Both the position numbers and the translations under genes were made by a program. Positions 28,927-36,210 of a stretch of DNA of 36,210 nt are shown piece by piece. This DNA is from Candidatus Gastranaerophilales bacterium (lineage in GTDB: Bacteria > Cyanobacteriota > Vampirovibrionia > Gastranaerophilales > Gastranaerophilaceae), in assembly GCA_944326615.1 (NCBI GenBank), contig CALVEO010000015.1:1-36210 (forward strand), written 5' to 3'. Each line of letters opens with the position of its first letter. The stretch's first letter is position 1. The notes beneath the pieces were generated by a model. It searched no databases and was not told where the DNA came from. It saw only the letters and a list, made by a program, of their open reading frames with translations.

Positions 28927-29820
28927 ATGCCAATAGATAAAATAGCATTTCGCGGTTTAGAACATCCACAACAGTTACCTCAAGCTAAGAAAGACGATGT
29001 TTAGAATGCTCCTGATAATGAATTATCCATAGAGGATAAAGAAAAATCCAATGCATCAAAATATATGATAGGCGCAGCAGCATTAGCCGGCGTAATAGCA
29101 ATTGGCATAATCGGTCATAAAAATAACTGGTGGCGCAAAGCTCAAGATATTGGCGAAGATTTAAGTAAAAAAGGTGTGGACGCAGCTAGTGGCGGCGAAC
29201 GTAAAGCAGGCCAGACGGCCACGCCCGAAGCAGCTTCTGCGGGTTCAAAAGCTGATGACATTCAAACACCGAAGACGGATGAAAAACCTTCTGTTGAAGC
29301 TCCAAAAGTTGAACCGGAAGTAAAAAAGCCGGTTGAAGAACAGAACCCTGTAGAGTCTCCTAAACAGGAGGAAATACCTGTTGAACCGCCTAAACCGGAA
29401 TTAAAAGGTGTTGATTTGATAAAAAGCAATTTAGAATCTTTGGATCCTAAAATGGGCGAAGAAAAAGTATCAGAGATTTTGCGAGATACAAGTTCTGAAA
29501 TTAATAAATTACCGAATGATAATGAAAAATTTTCATATTTTGATGATTATTCTTTGATGAGATTGGAAGATTTATTTCAAATCAAAAAAATTGAAGGTGC
29601 ATCAGGTTATATTGGCAGAGTTTATGTTGGCGATGAAAAAGCTTTGGAATTTCGCCGTACAGCATTTGATTTGTGGACACAAAACGGCGGCGTAACCGAA
29701 AAGAAAGCAAAAAGATATTTAAATGACGAATATCATTTTTATGATCATATTCCTGCCGGTCTTAAAATGAGCAGGGAAGAATTTTTGAACATAATTAAGG
29801 CTGCAGAGAAAAAGGATTAA
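28927..29820 (+). pseudogene. Unknown membrane-anchored gene with in-frame amber codon
   Basis: From ATG 28927 (AAAGGGA upstream) the frame reads MPIDKIAFRGLEHPQQ and then meets TAG at 29002-29004 after 25 codons. The same frame continues open to 29820. The downstream part has a membrane helix (AAALAGVIAIGIIGH), a Pro/Glu/Lys-rich linker and a C-terminal helical domain with YFDDYSLMRLEDLF and YHFYDHIPAGLKMSREEF. An internal ATG at 29065 could begin a shorter protein of 251 residues, but it has no Shine-Dalgarno. TAG is used as a normal stop by other genes here (hup and the ZorA-like gene), so genome-wide recoding is not supported. It is a nonsense mutation, a readthrough site or a sequencing error. 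Confidence 0.55.
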
Positions 29821-29821
29821 A

Positions 29822-30151
29822 TTAAGTATTGGTCCATTTTTTAGGGTCGAATTTTAAATCTTTTACATTCATTTTTAAAGATTTTAGATATGGTTCAAAT
29901 TTAGCAAGTAGCTGGGTTTTTCGTAAAGTTAATTCCTGTGCGACTATTGCATTTTCGCAGGCAATTATCATAACGCCCCCGCCGAGCATTGAATATGGTT
30001 TTGATTTTTTTGCAAATTTTTCTCCTGCGGCTTTATCCCAGAATTTGTAGAGATTGCTGCGTGTGATTGCTTTTTTTATTTCTTTGTTATCGAGTAATTC
30101 TTCGATTAAAGATTCTGTTTTTACGAAATCTGTATAGAGAACTTTTTTCAC
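29822..30151 (-). CDS. DciA-like (DUF721) protein
   Basis: A 109-residue protein of the DUF721/DciA type; DciA helps load the replicative helicase in many bacteria that lack DnaC or DnaI. The family pattern is present: SNLYKFWDKAAGEKFAKKSKP, then GGGVMIIACENAIVAQELTL and LLAKFEPYLKSLKMNVKDLKF. The start is GTG, chosen because GGAGGGATT directly precedes it. That ribosome-binding site lies in a repeated element (30153-30198). It ends 1 bp from the convergent upstream gene. Confidence for DciA is moderate, as the sequence is short and diverged. Confidence 0.65.
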   Translation of the reverse strand: MKKVLYTDFVKTESLIEELLDNKEIKKAITRSNLYKFWDKAAGEKFAKKSKPYSMLGGGVMIIACENAIVAQELTLRKTQLLAKFEPYLKSLKMNVKDLKFDPKKWTNT

Positions 30152-30152
30152 A

Positions 30153-30270
30153 ATCCCTCCACCGCTTACGCGGTCCCCTCCCTTTCCAAGGGAGGTAAAG
30201 TTACAATTTTATTTTGAATTAACCTCCACCGCTTGCGTACTCCAACTCACTTTGTCAAGGGAAGTAATGT
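30153..30270. repeat. Two copies of a CCTCCACCGCTT repeat upstream of the dciA-like gene
   Basis: 30153-30198 and 30222-30270 are diverged copies that share CCTCCACCGCTT, then AAGGGAGGTAA or AAGGGAAGTAA. The first holds hairpins (ACCGCTTACGCGGT and CCTCCCTTTCCAAGGGAGG). Similar CCCTCC/GGGAGG hairpins occur at 22440-22560. Its outer edge supplies the ribosome-binding site of the dciA-like gene. Confidence 0.6.
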
Positions 30271-30301
30271 TTCATTATTTTTTTTGTGATAATATTAAGT
30301 A

Positions 30302-31267
30302 ATGGATTATTCTAAGTTAAATGATATCATAAAATCGTCCAAAAACATATTGATAATTTCGCATGTTAACCCTGACGGAGACACATTAGGCTCAATGTGC
30401 GGATTGTATTCGGCTATCCTTGAAAATTACAAAAAAAAATGCGATATGCTCGCTATTTCTAAAATTCCCGATGTTTATTCGTTTGTCCCGCATATTTCAG
30501 ATGTTAAAAATATTGAAGGTGCTGACAAATCACGTGAATATGATCTTGTTATAAATGTTGATGTCGCGTCAATTGAGAGAGTATGTGATGCACAAATTCT
30601 TTTTGATAAGGCTAAGTTTACCGTAAATATTGATCACCATAAAACTAACAATGCTTACGGAAATTTGAATTTTATCAACCCTGATGCAAGTTCAACTGGC
30701 GAGGTTTTATTTGACTGTTTCAACAAAATGGGCTGGAATGTTAATCTTGATACGGCAGCTTGCTTATATACTGCAATTCTGACAGATACTGGATCTTTCA
30801 GGTTTGATAATACAAAACCTTCAACTTTTGATGCTGCCGCAAAACTTGTTGAAATCGGCGTTCAGCCTTCTGATATTTATAAAAAAGTTTATGAATCTGA
30901 TTCAAAAACACTTGTTATGTTTCAGTCTTACTGTATAAGCAAGGCGAAATTTCTTGATGATGATAAAATAGCTTACACAAGTGTTTATAAAAAAGATATG
31001 GAAAAATTTTCGGCTGGTGATGATTGTATGGAAGGATTAACCGAAAAATTGAGGGCAATTGTTACAACGCGTATTGCATTTGTTGCAAAGGAGATGAAAT
31101 CCGGCGGCACAAAAATTTCAATGCGGAGCAAGTTTGCCGATGTCGCTGAAATTTGCGGAGTATTTGGCGGAGGCGGACATAAATTTGCCGCAGGATGTAC
31201 AATTAAGGCTCCTGTTGAACAGGCAGTGAAAAAAATGCTTGATGAAATTAAGAAAAGAGAGATATAA
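30302..31267 (+). CDS. nrnA: DHH/DHHA1 phosphoesterase, NrnA-like
   Basis: A 321-residue DHH-superfamily phosphoesterase, most like NrnA, which degrades nanoRNA and dephosphorylates pAp. The DHH catalytic domain shows SHVNPDGDTLGS, INVDVAS, NIDHHKTN and TDTGSFRF; the C-terminal DHHA1 domain has CGVFGGGGHKFAAG. Length is close to that of NrnA. Start ATG 30302 has no clear Shine-Dalgarno; GATAAT lies 8 nt upstream, so a leaderless start is possible. The YihY gene follows within 15 bp, so the two form an operon. A c-di-AMP/c-di-GMP phosphodiesterase role is an alternative, but no sensor domain is present. Confidence 0.87.
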   Translation: MDYSKLNDIIKSSKNILIISHVNPDGDTLGSMCGLYSAILENYKKKCDMLAISKIPDVYSFVPHISDVKNIEGADKSREYDLVINVDVASIERVCDAQILFDKAKFTVNIDHHKTNNAYGNLNFINPDASSTGEVLFDCFNKMGWNVNLDTAACLYTAILTDTGSFRFDNTKPSTFDAAAKLVEIGVQPSDIYKKVYESDSKTLVMFQSYCISKAKFLDDDKIAYTSVYKKDMEKFSAGDDCMEGLTEKLRAIVTTRIAFVAKEMKSGGTKISMRSKFADVAEICGVFGGGGHKFAAGCTIKAPVEQAVKKMLDEIKKREI

Positions 31268-31281
31268 GGAGGCTCTCTTTG

Positions 31282-32274
31282 ATGACAAAAGATTGGCAGA
31301 AAAATTTTAATTTAAAATTTAAAGGTTTTGTAAGAGGTGTAAAAAGATTAATTATATCCGTTATAAAAAACGATTTCTACGGAATGGCTGCGGAAATGGG
31401 TTTTATGATGGTTATAGGAATTTTCCCTTTTATGCTTTTTCTCACTGCTGTTTTCGGGTGGATGGGAAACAAGGCTATGATGGAGCCAATCTTGAGATTT
31501 CTCGGAACATTTATGCCTGAACAGGCAATGGATTTGATTATGACAGTCCTTTCAGAAGCGATGATTTTTTCTCATGGACGCTTAATGGCTATAATAGGTT
31601 TCTGCGTTACGCTTGTATTATCTACGAATGCTGTTGCTGTTGTTTTAAAGGGTATGAACAGGGCCTATAAAGTTACCGAGACCCGAAATTTTATATATAC
31701 GCGTGCGTTATCTTTGTTAATGGTGTTTGTAGATACTATGGTAATGTTTTTGAGTATAAACCTTATAGTATTTGGCAAGGCTATTATAAATTTGATGGTA
31801 ACTCATTTTCACATGTCGGCAGCAGTTGCGATTACGCTTTTGACTTTACGTTGGCCTGTAGCTTTTGCGGCTTTGTATTTAATGGCGTTTTTAAGTTATT
31901 ATATTCTGCCTGATTTGCGCGGGAATGACAGGTTTAAAAGAAAGAGTGCAATTCCCGGAACATGGTTTTTTGTAACTTTCTGGTTAATCGGTTCGTGGGG
32001 GTTTTCGATTTACGTTAACAATTTAAAAACTTACAACATGGTTTACGGAACAATCGGGGCATTTGCTGTTTTAATGGTATGGCTTTATTACACGTCTGTT
32101 TTGGTCCTTATCGGCGCGGAGATAAATTCGCAGGTTTATAACCAGTTAGAGAGAAAGGCGCAGGAAATAAGAGATGATTTTGCAAAGCTTTCGGTTATAG
32201 AAAAAATTGTTAACAAAGTAGTCAAGAAAACAGAAGACAAATCCGAGGAAAAAAACGAATATAAAACTGATTAA
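31282..32274 (+). CDS. YihY/BrkB-family inner-membrane protein
   Basis: A 330-residue polytopic membrane protein of the YihY/virulence factor BrkB family, whose molecular role remains unclear. About six hydrophobic segments are seen. Family landmarks are AAEMGFMMVIGIFPFMLFLTA near the start, LKGMNRAYKV, YYILPDLR, FSIYVNNLKTYNMVYGTIGA and WLYYTSVLVLIGAEIN at the end. A charged cytoplasmic C-tail follows. ATG 31282 is chosen with AAGGAGG 9 nt upstream; a TTG one codon earlier is possible. It follows the DHH gene closely and precedes clpB, which has its own ribosome-binding site after about 80 bp. Confidence 0.85.
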   Translation: MTKDWQKNFNLKFKGFVRGVKRLIISVIKNDFYGMAAEMGFMMVIGIFPFMLFLTAVFGWMGNKAMMEPILRFLGTFMPEQAMDLIMTVLSEAMIFSHGRLMAIIGFCVTLVLSTNAVAVVLKGMNRAYKVTETRNFIYTRALSLLMVFVDTMVMFLSINLIVFGKAIINLMVTHFHMSAAVAITLLTLRWPVAFAALYLMAFLSYYILPDLRGNDRFKRKSAIPGTWFFVTFWLIGSWGFSIYVNNLKTYNMVYGTIGAFAVLMVWLYYTSVLVLIGAEINSQVYNQLERKAQEIRDDFAKLSVIEKIVNKVVKKTEDKSEEKNEYKTD

Positions 32275-32354
32275 CCATAGTTTTAAGTCAAGCGATTGTA
32301 TGATGCTTTATAAGTTTAATGCATTTATAATTTTTGTAAAAAGAGGATTATCAA

Positions 32355-35000
32355 ATGCTTTTAACAGATCATGTACAGGCAATTATAAAATCGGCAAAAT
32401 CAATAGTTGTAGCACGTAATTATCCGGAACTTACACCGGAACATTTGATGCTTGCTTTAATGCTTGATCAAAACGATTTGCCGAAGATACTTTTTGAACG
32501 TGTCGGAATTGATAATCCTGAAATTGTTGACCGGCTGAATAATTATGTGTCAAAACGCGCCTATTTTGCCCGCGGAAAGTTCTCCGACGTAAGATTGTCT
32601 ACAGAGACTATTGTTTTGATGAAAGTTGCTCAGGAAGAAGCCGAAAAACATAATGATGAACAGGTAAGCATAGAACATCTAATGCTTGCATTATTCAGAG
32701 TTGATAACAGGACTTTAAATCACCTGTGGGAACAGTCCGGGATAAACAGGCTTGAACTTTATGAAAAGATGACCGAAGAGGTTAACAATATTGTTAATGT
32801 TGAAGAAACAGTACCTGCGGAAGATGACGAAAGTCCAAAGGATGAAAATTTCAGCAAAAATCAAACGAAATCTTCAATGTCAGTAAAAAAAGAAGAAAAG
32901 AAAAATGAAGCTTTAGCCAAATACACTACTGATTTAACCGAACTTGCCAAGAATAATAAACTTGACCCTGTTATAGGAAGAGATGATGAAATCCGCCGTA
33001 CAATCCAGATATTAAACAGACGCTCTAAAAATAATCCGGTTATAATAGGTGAGCCTGGTGTCGGCAAAACAGCTATAATTGAAGGGCTTGCACAAAGAAT
33101 TGTATCAGGTGATGTCCCGGAAAGTCTGCGTAATGATAAAATTTTATCTCTAGATCTCGGCGCACTTCTTGCAGGAGCTTCTTACAGGGGAGAATTTGAG
33201 GAGCGTTTGAAAGCAGTGCTCAAAGGTATTGAAGAAAAGTCTGATGACCTGATGCTTTTTATCGATGAAATTCATACGATTATGGGTGCCGGATCATCTG
33301 AAGGTTCTGCTGATGCCGGTAATCTTTTAAAACCTATGCTTGCAAGAGGCGGAATAAGAGTTATAGGCGCAACAACAATAGATGAATACCGTCAGTACAT
33401 TGAAAAAGATAAAGCTATGGAGCGTCGTTTTCAGCCTGTTGTTGCAGATGAACCGTCAGAGGAAACAACAATTACAATTTTGCGCGGCCTTAAAGATAAA
33501 TATGAAGGTTATCATGGTATAAAGATTACTGATAGTGCAATTGTAGCAGCTGTAAAACTTTCAAAACGATATATTGCAGACAGACATCTTCCCGATAAAG
33601 CAATAGATTTGCTCGATGAAGCTGCATCTGCCCTCAGAATTGAAATTGATACTATGCCTGAAGAAATTGATGTATTCATACGAGAAAAAATGCAGCTTGA
33701 ATTGAATAAAAAGGCTCTTGAAAAAGATGAAGCCCCTGATTCGGCGAAAAAACTTGAAAAAATTACAAAAAAAATATCAGATTTGGAATCTAAAATAGAT
33801 AAACTAAAAGAACAATGGCTGAAAGAAAAGAAATTTATAGATTCTTATGCGGCAGTGAAACGTAATATTGAAAAATTAAAAGCACAGATAGAACTTAATA
33901 AAAAAAATCCCACGATGTCAGCCTCGCTTGAAGCAAAATACAGTCAGATGCTTGATATGGAAAATAAATTACGTTCTATTCAGGCGCAGTCAGGTAAAAA
34001 ACGTCTGCTGAAAGAAGAAGTAGATGAAGATGATATCGCATCCATTGTTGCAAAGTGGACAGGAATTCCCGTAACACGCCTGATGGAAGATGAATCTAAA
34101 AAATTAATCGGCATGGAAAAGGTTATGCATGAGCGTGTAATGGGACAGGATGAAGCAGTTACAAAAATTGCAAATGCAATACGTCTTTCGCGTTCCGGTC
34201 TGCGCGATCCCAAACGTCCGATAGGGACTTTTCTTTTTCTCGGTCCGACTGGTGTCGGCAAAACCGAACTTGGAAAGACTCTTGCTTATATTCTTTTTAA
34301 TAATGAAGATGCCCTTGTCCGTATAGATATGTCGGAATTTATGGAAAAGGCGGCAATTTCAAGACTGGTCGGAGCAACAGCAGGTTATGTCGGTTATGAA
34401 GAAGGCGGTCAGCTTACAGAAGCAGTCAGACGTAAACCGTATTCTGTTGTTCTTTTTGATGAAGTTGAAAAAGCACACCCTGATATTTTTAACCTGATGC
34501 TTCAAATGTTTGATGACGGACGTTTAACAGACGGTCAGGGAAGACTTGTTGACTTTAAAAATACTGTTATCATAATGACAAGCAATCTCGGAAGCGATAT
34601 TATTCTTGATGAAAAACTTTCTGAAGAAGACAAAAAAGAACAGCTTAATCAAGCATTAAAACAAAAGTTCAAACCGGAATTTTTGAACCGTATTGACGAA
34701 ATAATAATGTTTAAAGCTCTTACATTAAAAGAACTTACCGGCATTGTTGATATCCAGACAAATTCACTTAAAAAGCGTCTGCTTGATCAGGATATTGAGC
34801 TTGATATTACACAGAAGGCAAAAGATTATCTGGCAAATGAAGGCTATGAACCACTGTATGGTGCAAGACCGCTAAAACGTGTCATAAGGCAGCTAGTTGA
34901 AATACCTATGTCGATGAAAATTCTTGAAGGTGAATTTGTTAAAGGTGACAAGGTGTCAGTAGATTGTAAGAATAATAATTTAACATTCACAAAGGTTTAA
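32355..35000 (+). CDS. clpB: ClpB protein disaggregase
   Basis: Hsp100 chaperone that extracts polypeptides from aggregates with DnaK, using two AAA+ rings. The 881-residue chain has an N-terminal Clp repeat domain (about 1-150), a first AAA+ domain with GEPGVGKTA and LMLFIDEIHT, a long M-domain coiled coil (about 430-555) starting TMPEEIDVF and including LKEQWLKEKKF, and a second AAA+ domain with GPTGVGKTEL and VVLFDEVEKAHPD. The long middle coiled coil identifies ClpB rather than ClpC or ClpA. The linker after the N-domain is somewhat enriched in acidic and Lys residues. A Shine-Dalgarno AGAGGA precedes the ATG. No CIRCE element was seen. Confidence 0.93.
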   Translation: MLLTDHVQAIIKSAKSIVVARNYPELTPEHLMLALMLDQNDLPKILFERVGIDNPEIVDRLNNYVSKRAYFARGKFSDVRLSTETIVLMKVAQEEAEKHNDEQVSIEHLMLALFRVDNRTLNHLWEQSGINRLELYEKMTEEVNNIVNVEETVPAEDDESPKDENFSKNQTKSSMSVKKEEKKNEALAKYTTDLTELAKNNKLDPVIGRDDEIRRTIQILNRRSKNNPVIIGEPGVGKTAIIEGLAQRIVSGDVPESLRNDKILSLDLGALLAGASYRGEFEERLKAVLKGIEEKSDDLMLFIDEIHTIMGAGSSEGSADAGNLLKPMLARGGIRVIGATTIDEYRQYIEKDKAMERRFQPVVADEPSEETTITILRGLKDKYEGYHGIKITDSAIVAAVKLSKRYIADRHLPDKAIDLLDEAASALRIEIDTMPEEIDVFIREKMQLELNKKALEKDEAPDSAKKLEKITKKISDLESKIDKLKEQWLKEKKFIDSYAAVKRNIEKLKAQIELNKKNPTMSASLEAKYSQMLDMENKLRSIQAQSGKKRLLKEEVDEDDIASIVAKWTGIPVTRLMEDESKKLIGMEKVMHERVMGQDEAVTKIANAIRLSRSGLRDPKRPIGTFLFLGPTGVGKTELGKTLAYILFNNEDALVRIDMSEFMEKAAISRLVGATAGYVGYEEGGQLTEAVRRKPYSVVLFDEVEKAHPDIFNLMLQMFDDGRLTDGQGRLVDFKNTVIIMTSNLGSDIILDEKLSEEDKKEQLNQALKQKFKPEFLNRIDEIIMFKALTLKELTGIVDIQTNSLKKRLLDQDIELDITQKAKDYLANEGYEPLYGARPLKRVIRQLVEIPMSMKILEGEFVKGDKVSVDCKNNNLTFTKV

Positions 35001-35002
35001 TG

Positions 35003-35031
35003 TTGAAAAATAATTTAATGTAGTATATAAT
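35003..35031 (+). promoter_or_regulatory. Promoter of the pilin/beta-roll gene
   Basis: TTGAAA and TATAAT are 17 bp apart and begin just after the clpB stop. The ATG lies about 32 bp downstream with AAGGAGT between. Confidence 0.65.
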
Positions 35032-35062
35032 AAAACATGTAGACCAAAAAAGGAGTGGAAGC

Positions 35063-36210
35063 ATGGAAACAGTATTAAGAAATGTAAACATCGGGGGGGG
35101 GGCACTTCTAAGCACTCCTGCCAATAGTTTCGGGGTATTCAGCCGTCGTAAAAAGAGCGGATTTACGCTAGCGGAGATGATGGTCGTGATGTTAATCATG
35201 AGTATCATTTTGGCGGCCATGGCGCCTGTAATGACAACGCGTAACAAATCAGATTATTCATCACCCTGGCGCTATTCAACGAACGGGTCAGATGCGTATT
35301 TTGGCGCTGGCGAACAGCAGGTGGCATTAATCGGGCAGCACGACACAACCGGCGATGATGCCGATACCAAGTTACTCATCAATGTAGCAGACAACAGCAC
35401 TTTCAGTCATATTTTATTTAAACAGGGTGCATCAATTTTGGGCCGTTTAAGTCTTGACCAAAGAAATAATTTATATTTAAGCAATACCCGTCCGAACGAG
35501 AACAGTGAACGTAATACAACCGTAGGCATAGATGCCTTAAAAAATAATACCGAAGGCGACGATAACACTGCGATCGGCTTTAATTCTTTAACATCTAATA
35601 CAGAAGGTGGCGGTAATGTGGCAATCGGTTCAAACTCAATGCAATCAAATACAACCGGGCACAGTAATACAGCTATCGGCAGGAGTTCTCTATCTGATAT
35701 GACGAATTCAAGTCATAACAATATTGCAATCGGGAGTTATTCAAACTGGAGGCTACCTGGTGAAGCCAATAGTAGTGGCTGGACGCCAAGAGGCACAATT
35801 GCTATCGGCTCATTTTCATCAGCTCAATCAGAGAAATCAATAGCAATAGGTACAGGTACATATTCAAACGAAGTAGTTAACGCAACAACTGCTTTTGGAA
35901 CGAATTCCATAGCCCTAGGAGCTGCAGCACATGCTGGTTTAAATGCAGCCGGCACCATAGTTGGCACTAATGCGACTGCTATCGGCTTTTCATCTCAAGC
36001 ACTTAGTAACTATTCAATTGCAATAGGCAGTGAAACACGTGCATCCAGTCAATATTCCGTAGCTATAGGCGATGAATCAGAGACTTATGGATCTTATTCT
36101 TTGGCGATAGGTCCCTATTTGGCCAAAGCTTACGGAGCGAATAGCATAGCCATAGGTAGAGAAGCTTTTGCCGGAGTAGAAGATGATGGTGCTATTAATA
36201 ACGCTATTGC
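35063..36210 (+). CDS. Prepilin fused to YadA/tail-fibre-like beta-roll (runs off window)
   Basis: This gene is open to the window edge, so only the first 382 codons are visible. Residues 1-33 form a leader (METVLRNVNIGGG...RRKKSG), then comes a type IV prepilin helix from Phe34 (FTLAEMMVVMLIMSIILAA) with Glu at mature position 5. After a roughly 95-residue spacer, repeats begin near residue 153: NTAIGFNSL, NVAIGSNSM, NTAIGRSSL, NNIAIGSYS, SIAIGTGT, then SIAIGSET and SVAIGDES. These match the left-handed beta-roll head of trimeric autotransporters (YadA) and of tail-fibre-like proteins with an S74 chaperone domain. Start ATG follows AAGGAGT. The leader has a run of 10 G. A secreted or pilus-displayed trimeric adhesin is inferred. 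Confidence 0.8.
   Translation, partial: METVLRNVNIGGGALLSTPANSFGVFSRRKKSGFTLAEMMVVMLIMSIILAAMAPVMTTRNKSDYSSPWRYSTNGSDAYFGAGEQQVALIGQHDTTGDDADTKLLINVADNSTFSHILFKQGASILGRLSLDQRNNLYLSNTRPNENSERNTTVGIDALKNNTEGDDNTAIGFNSLTSNTEGGGNVAIGSNSMQSNTTGHSNTAIGRSSLSDMTNSSHNNIAIGSYSNWRLPGEANSSGWTPRGTIAIGSFSSAQSEKSIAIGTGTYSNEVVNATTAFGTNSIALGAAAHAGLNAAGTIVGTNATAIGFSSQALSNYSIAIGSETRASSQYSVAIGDESETYGSYSLAIGPYLAKAYGANSIAIGREAFAGVEDDGAINNAI
35093..35102 (+). repeat. Run of 10 G in codons 11-14 of the pilin/beta-roll gene
   Basis: With 10 G the frame is open. With 9 G a TAA follows within three codons; with 11 G a TAG follows about 9 codons on. The position in the leader (after LRNVN) is the same as in the prepilin gene at 6212. 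Confidence 0.7.

Noticed and set aside
28927-29820. Genome-wide reassignment of TAG to explain the amber codon
   Set aside because: TAG ends other well-supported genes here, including the HU gene and the ZorA-like gene.
32355-35000. Annotation as ClpC or ClpA
   Set aside because: The long M-domain coiled coil of about 120 residues and the motifs around it are those of ClpB.

Overview
This AT-rich window comes from a diderm (Gram-negative-type) bacterium. It encodes an ExbB/TonB pair, a phosphate-selective-type porin and an OmpH/Skp-like chaperone. The many prepilins of the FTLAEVLITLGIIG type, the lineage-restricted small proteins and the short hairpin repeats suggest a gut Vampirovibrionia/Melainabacteria (Gastranaerophilales) member. 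That placement is inference from protein style; no rRNA or other taxonomic marker is present. No tRNA, rRNA, CRISPR array, transposase or integrase was recognised.

Layout: 1-3.9 kb (minus strand) holds an envelope energisation locus: two related secreted beta-domain proteins, a TonB-like protein and ExbB, with about 180-bp repeated intergenic elements between them. 4.0-6.1 kb holds an unknown protein, a SpoIID/LytB-like protein and an HU protein. 6.2-7.7 kb is a prepilin with a 264-residue repeat-built leader that starts at a run of 11 G. 7.9-9.2 kb is a porin, 9.2-10.7 kb an Orn/Lys/Arg-type decarboxylase, and 10.7-11.2 kb a small AbrB gene divergent from a frameshifted HTH gene. 11.3-15.0 kb is a five-gene operon (two YbjQ-family proteins, an M48 protease and two unknown membrane proteins). 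15.1-20.5 kb has two more pilin-like genes, each head-to-head with one of two paralogous small HTH genes, around hisS and a nucleotidyltransferase-like gene. 20.5-22.4 kb has OmpH and Pgk. 22.4-22.8 kb is a repeat island that ends in the promoter of a ZorA/ZorB-like (MotA/MotB-type) motor pair, followed by a UPF0210 protein and two tandem unknown paralogs. 26.6-35.0 kb has UvrC (apparently lacking its C-terminal HhH domain), two lineage-type unknowns (one with an in-frame amber codon), a DciA-like protein, a DHH phosphoesterase, a YihY-family protein and ClpB. The right edge cuts through a prepilin fused to a YadA/tail-fibre-like beta-roll, again with a poly-G run near its start.

Two themes stand out. 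First, there is a set of separately promoted pilin-like surface proteins that look variable: poly-G runs at the same place in two of them, repeat-derived leader insertions in units of exactly 20 codons, and small HTH genes beside two of them. Second, many genes lack a Shine-Dalgarno sequence and instead have a -10 box 6-8 nt before the start codon, which suggests frequent leaderless transcription. The same short repeats occur inside a pilin leader and in intergenic regions, where copies seem to supply a -35 box and a ribosome-binding site to neighbouring genes.
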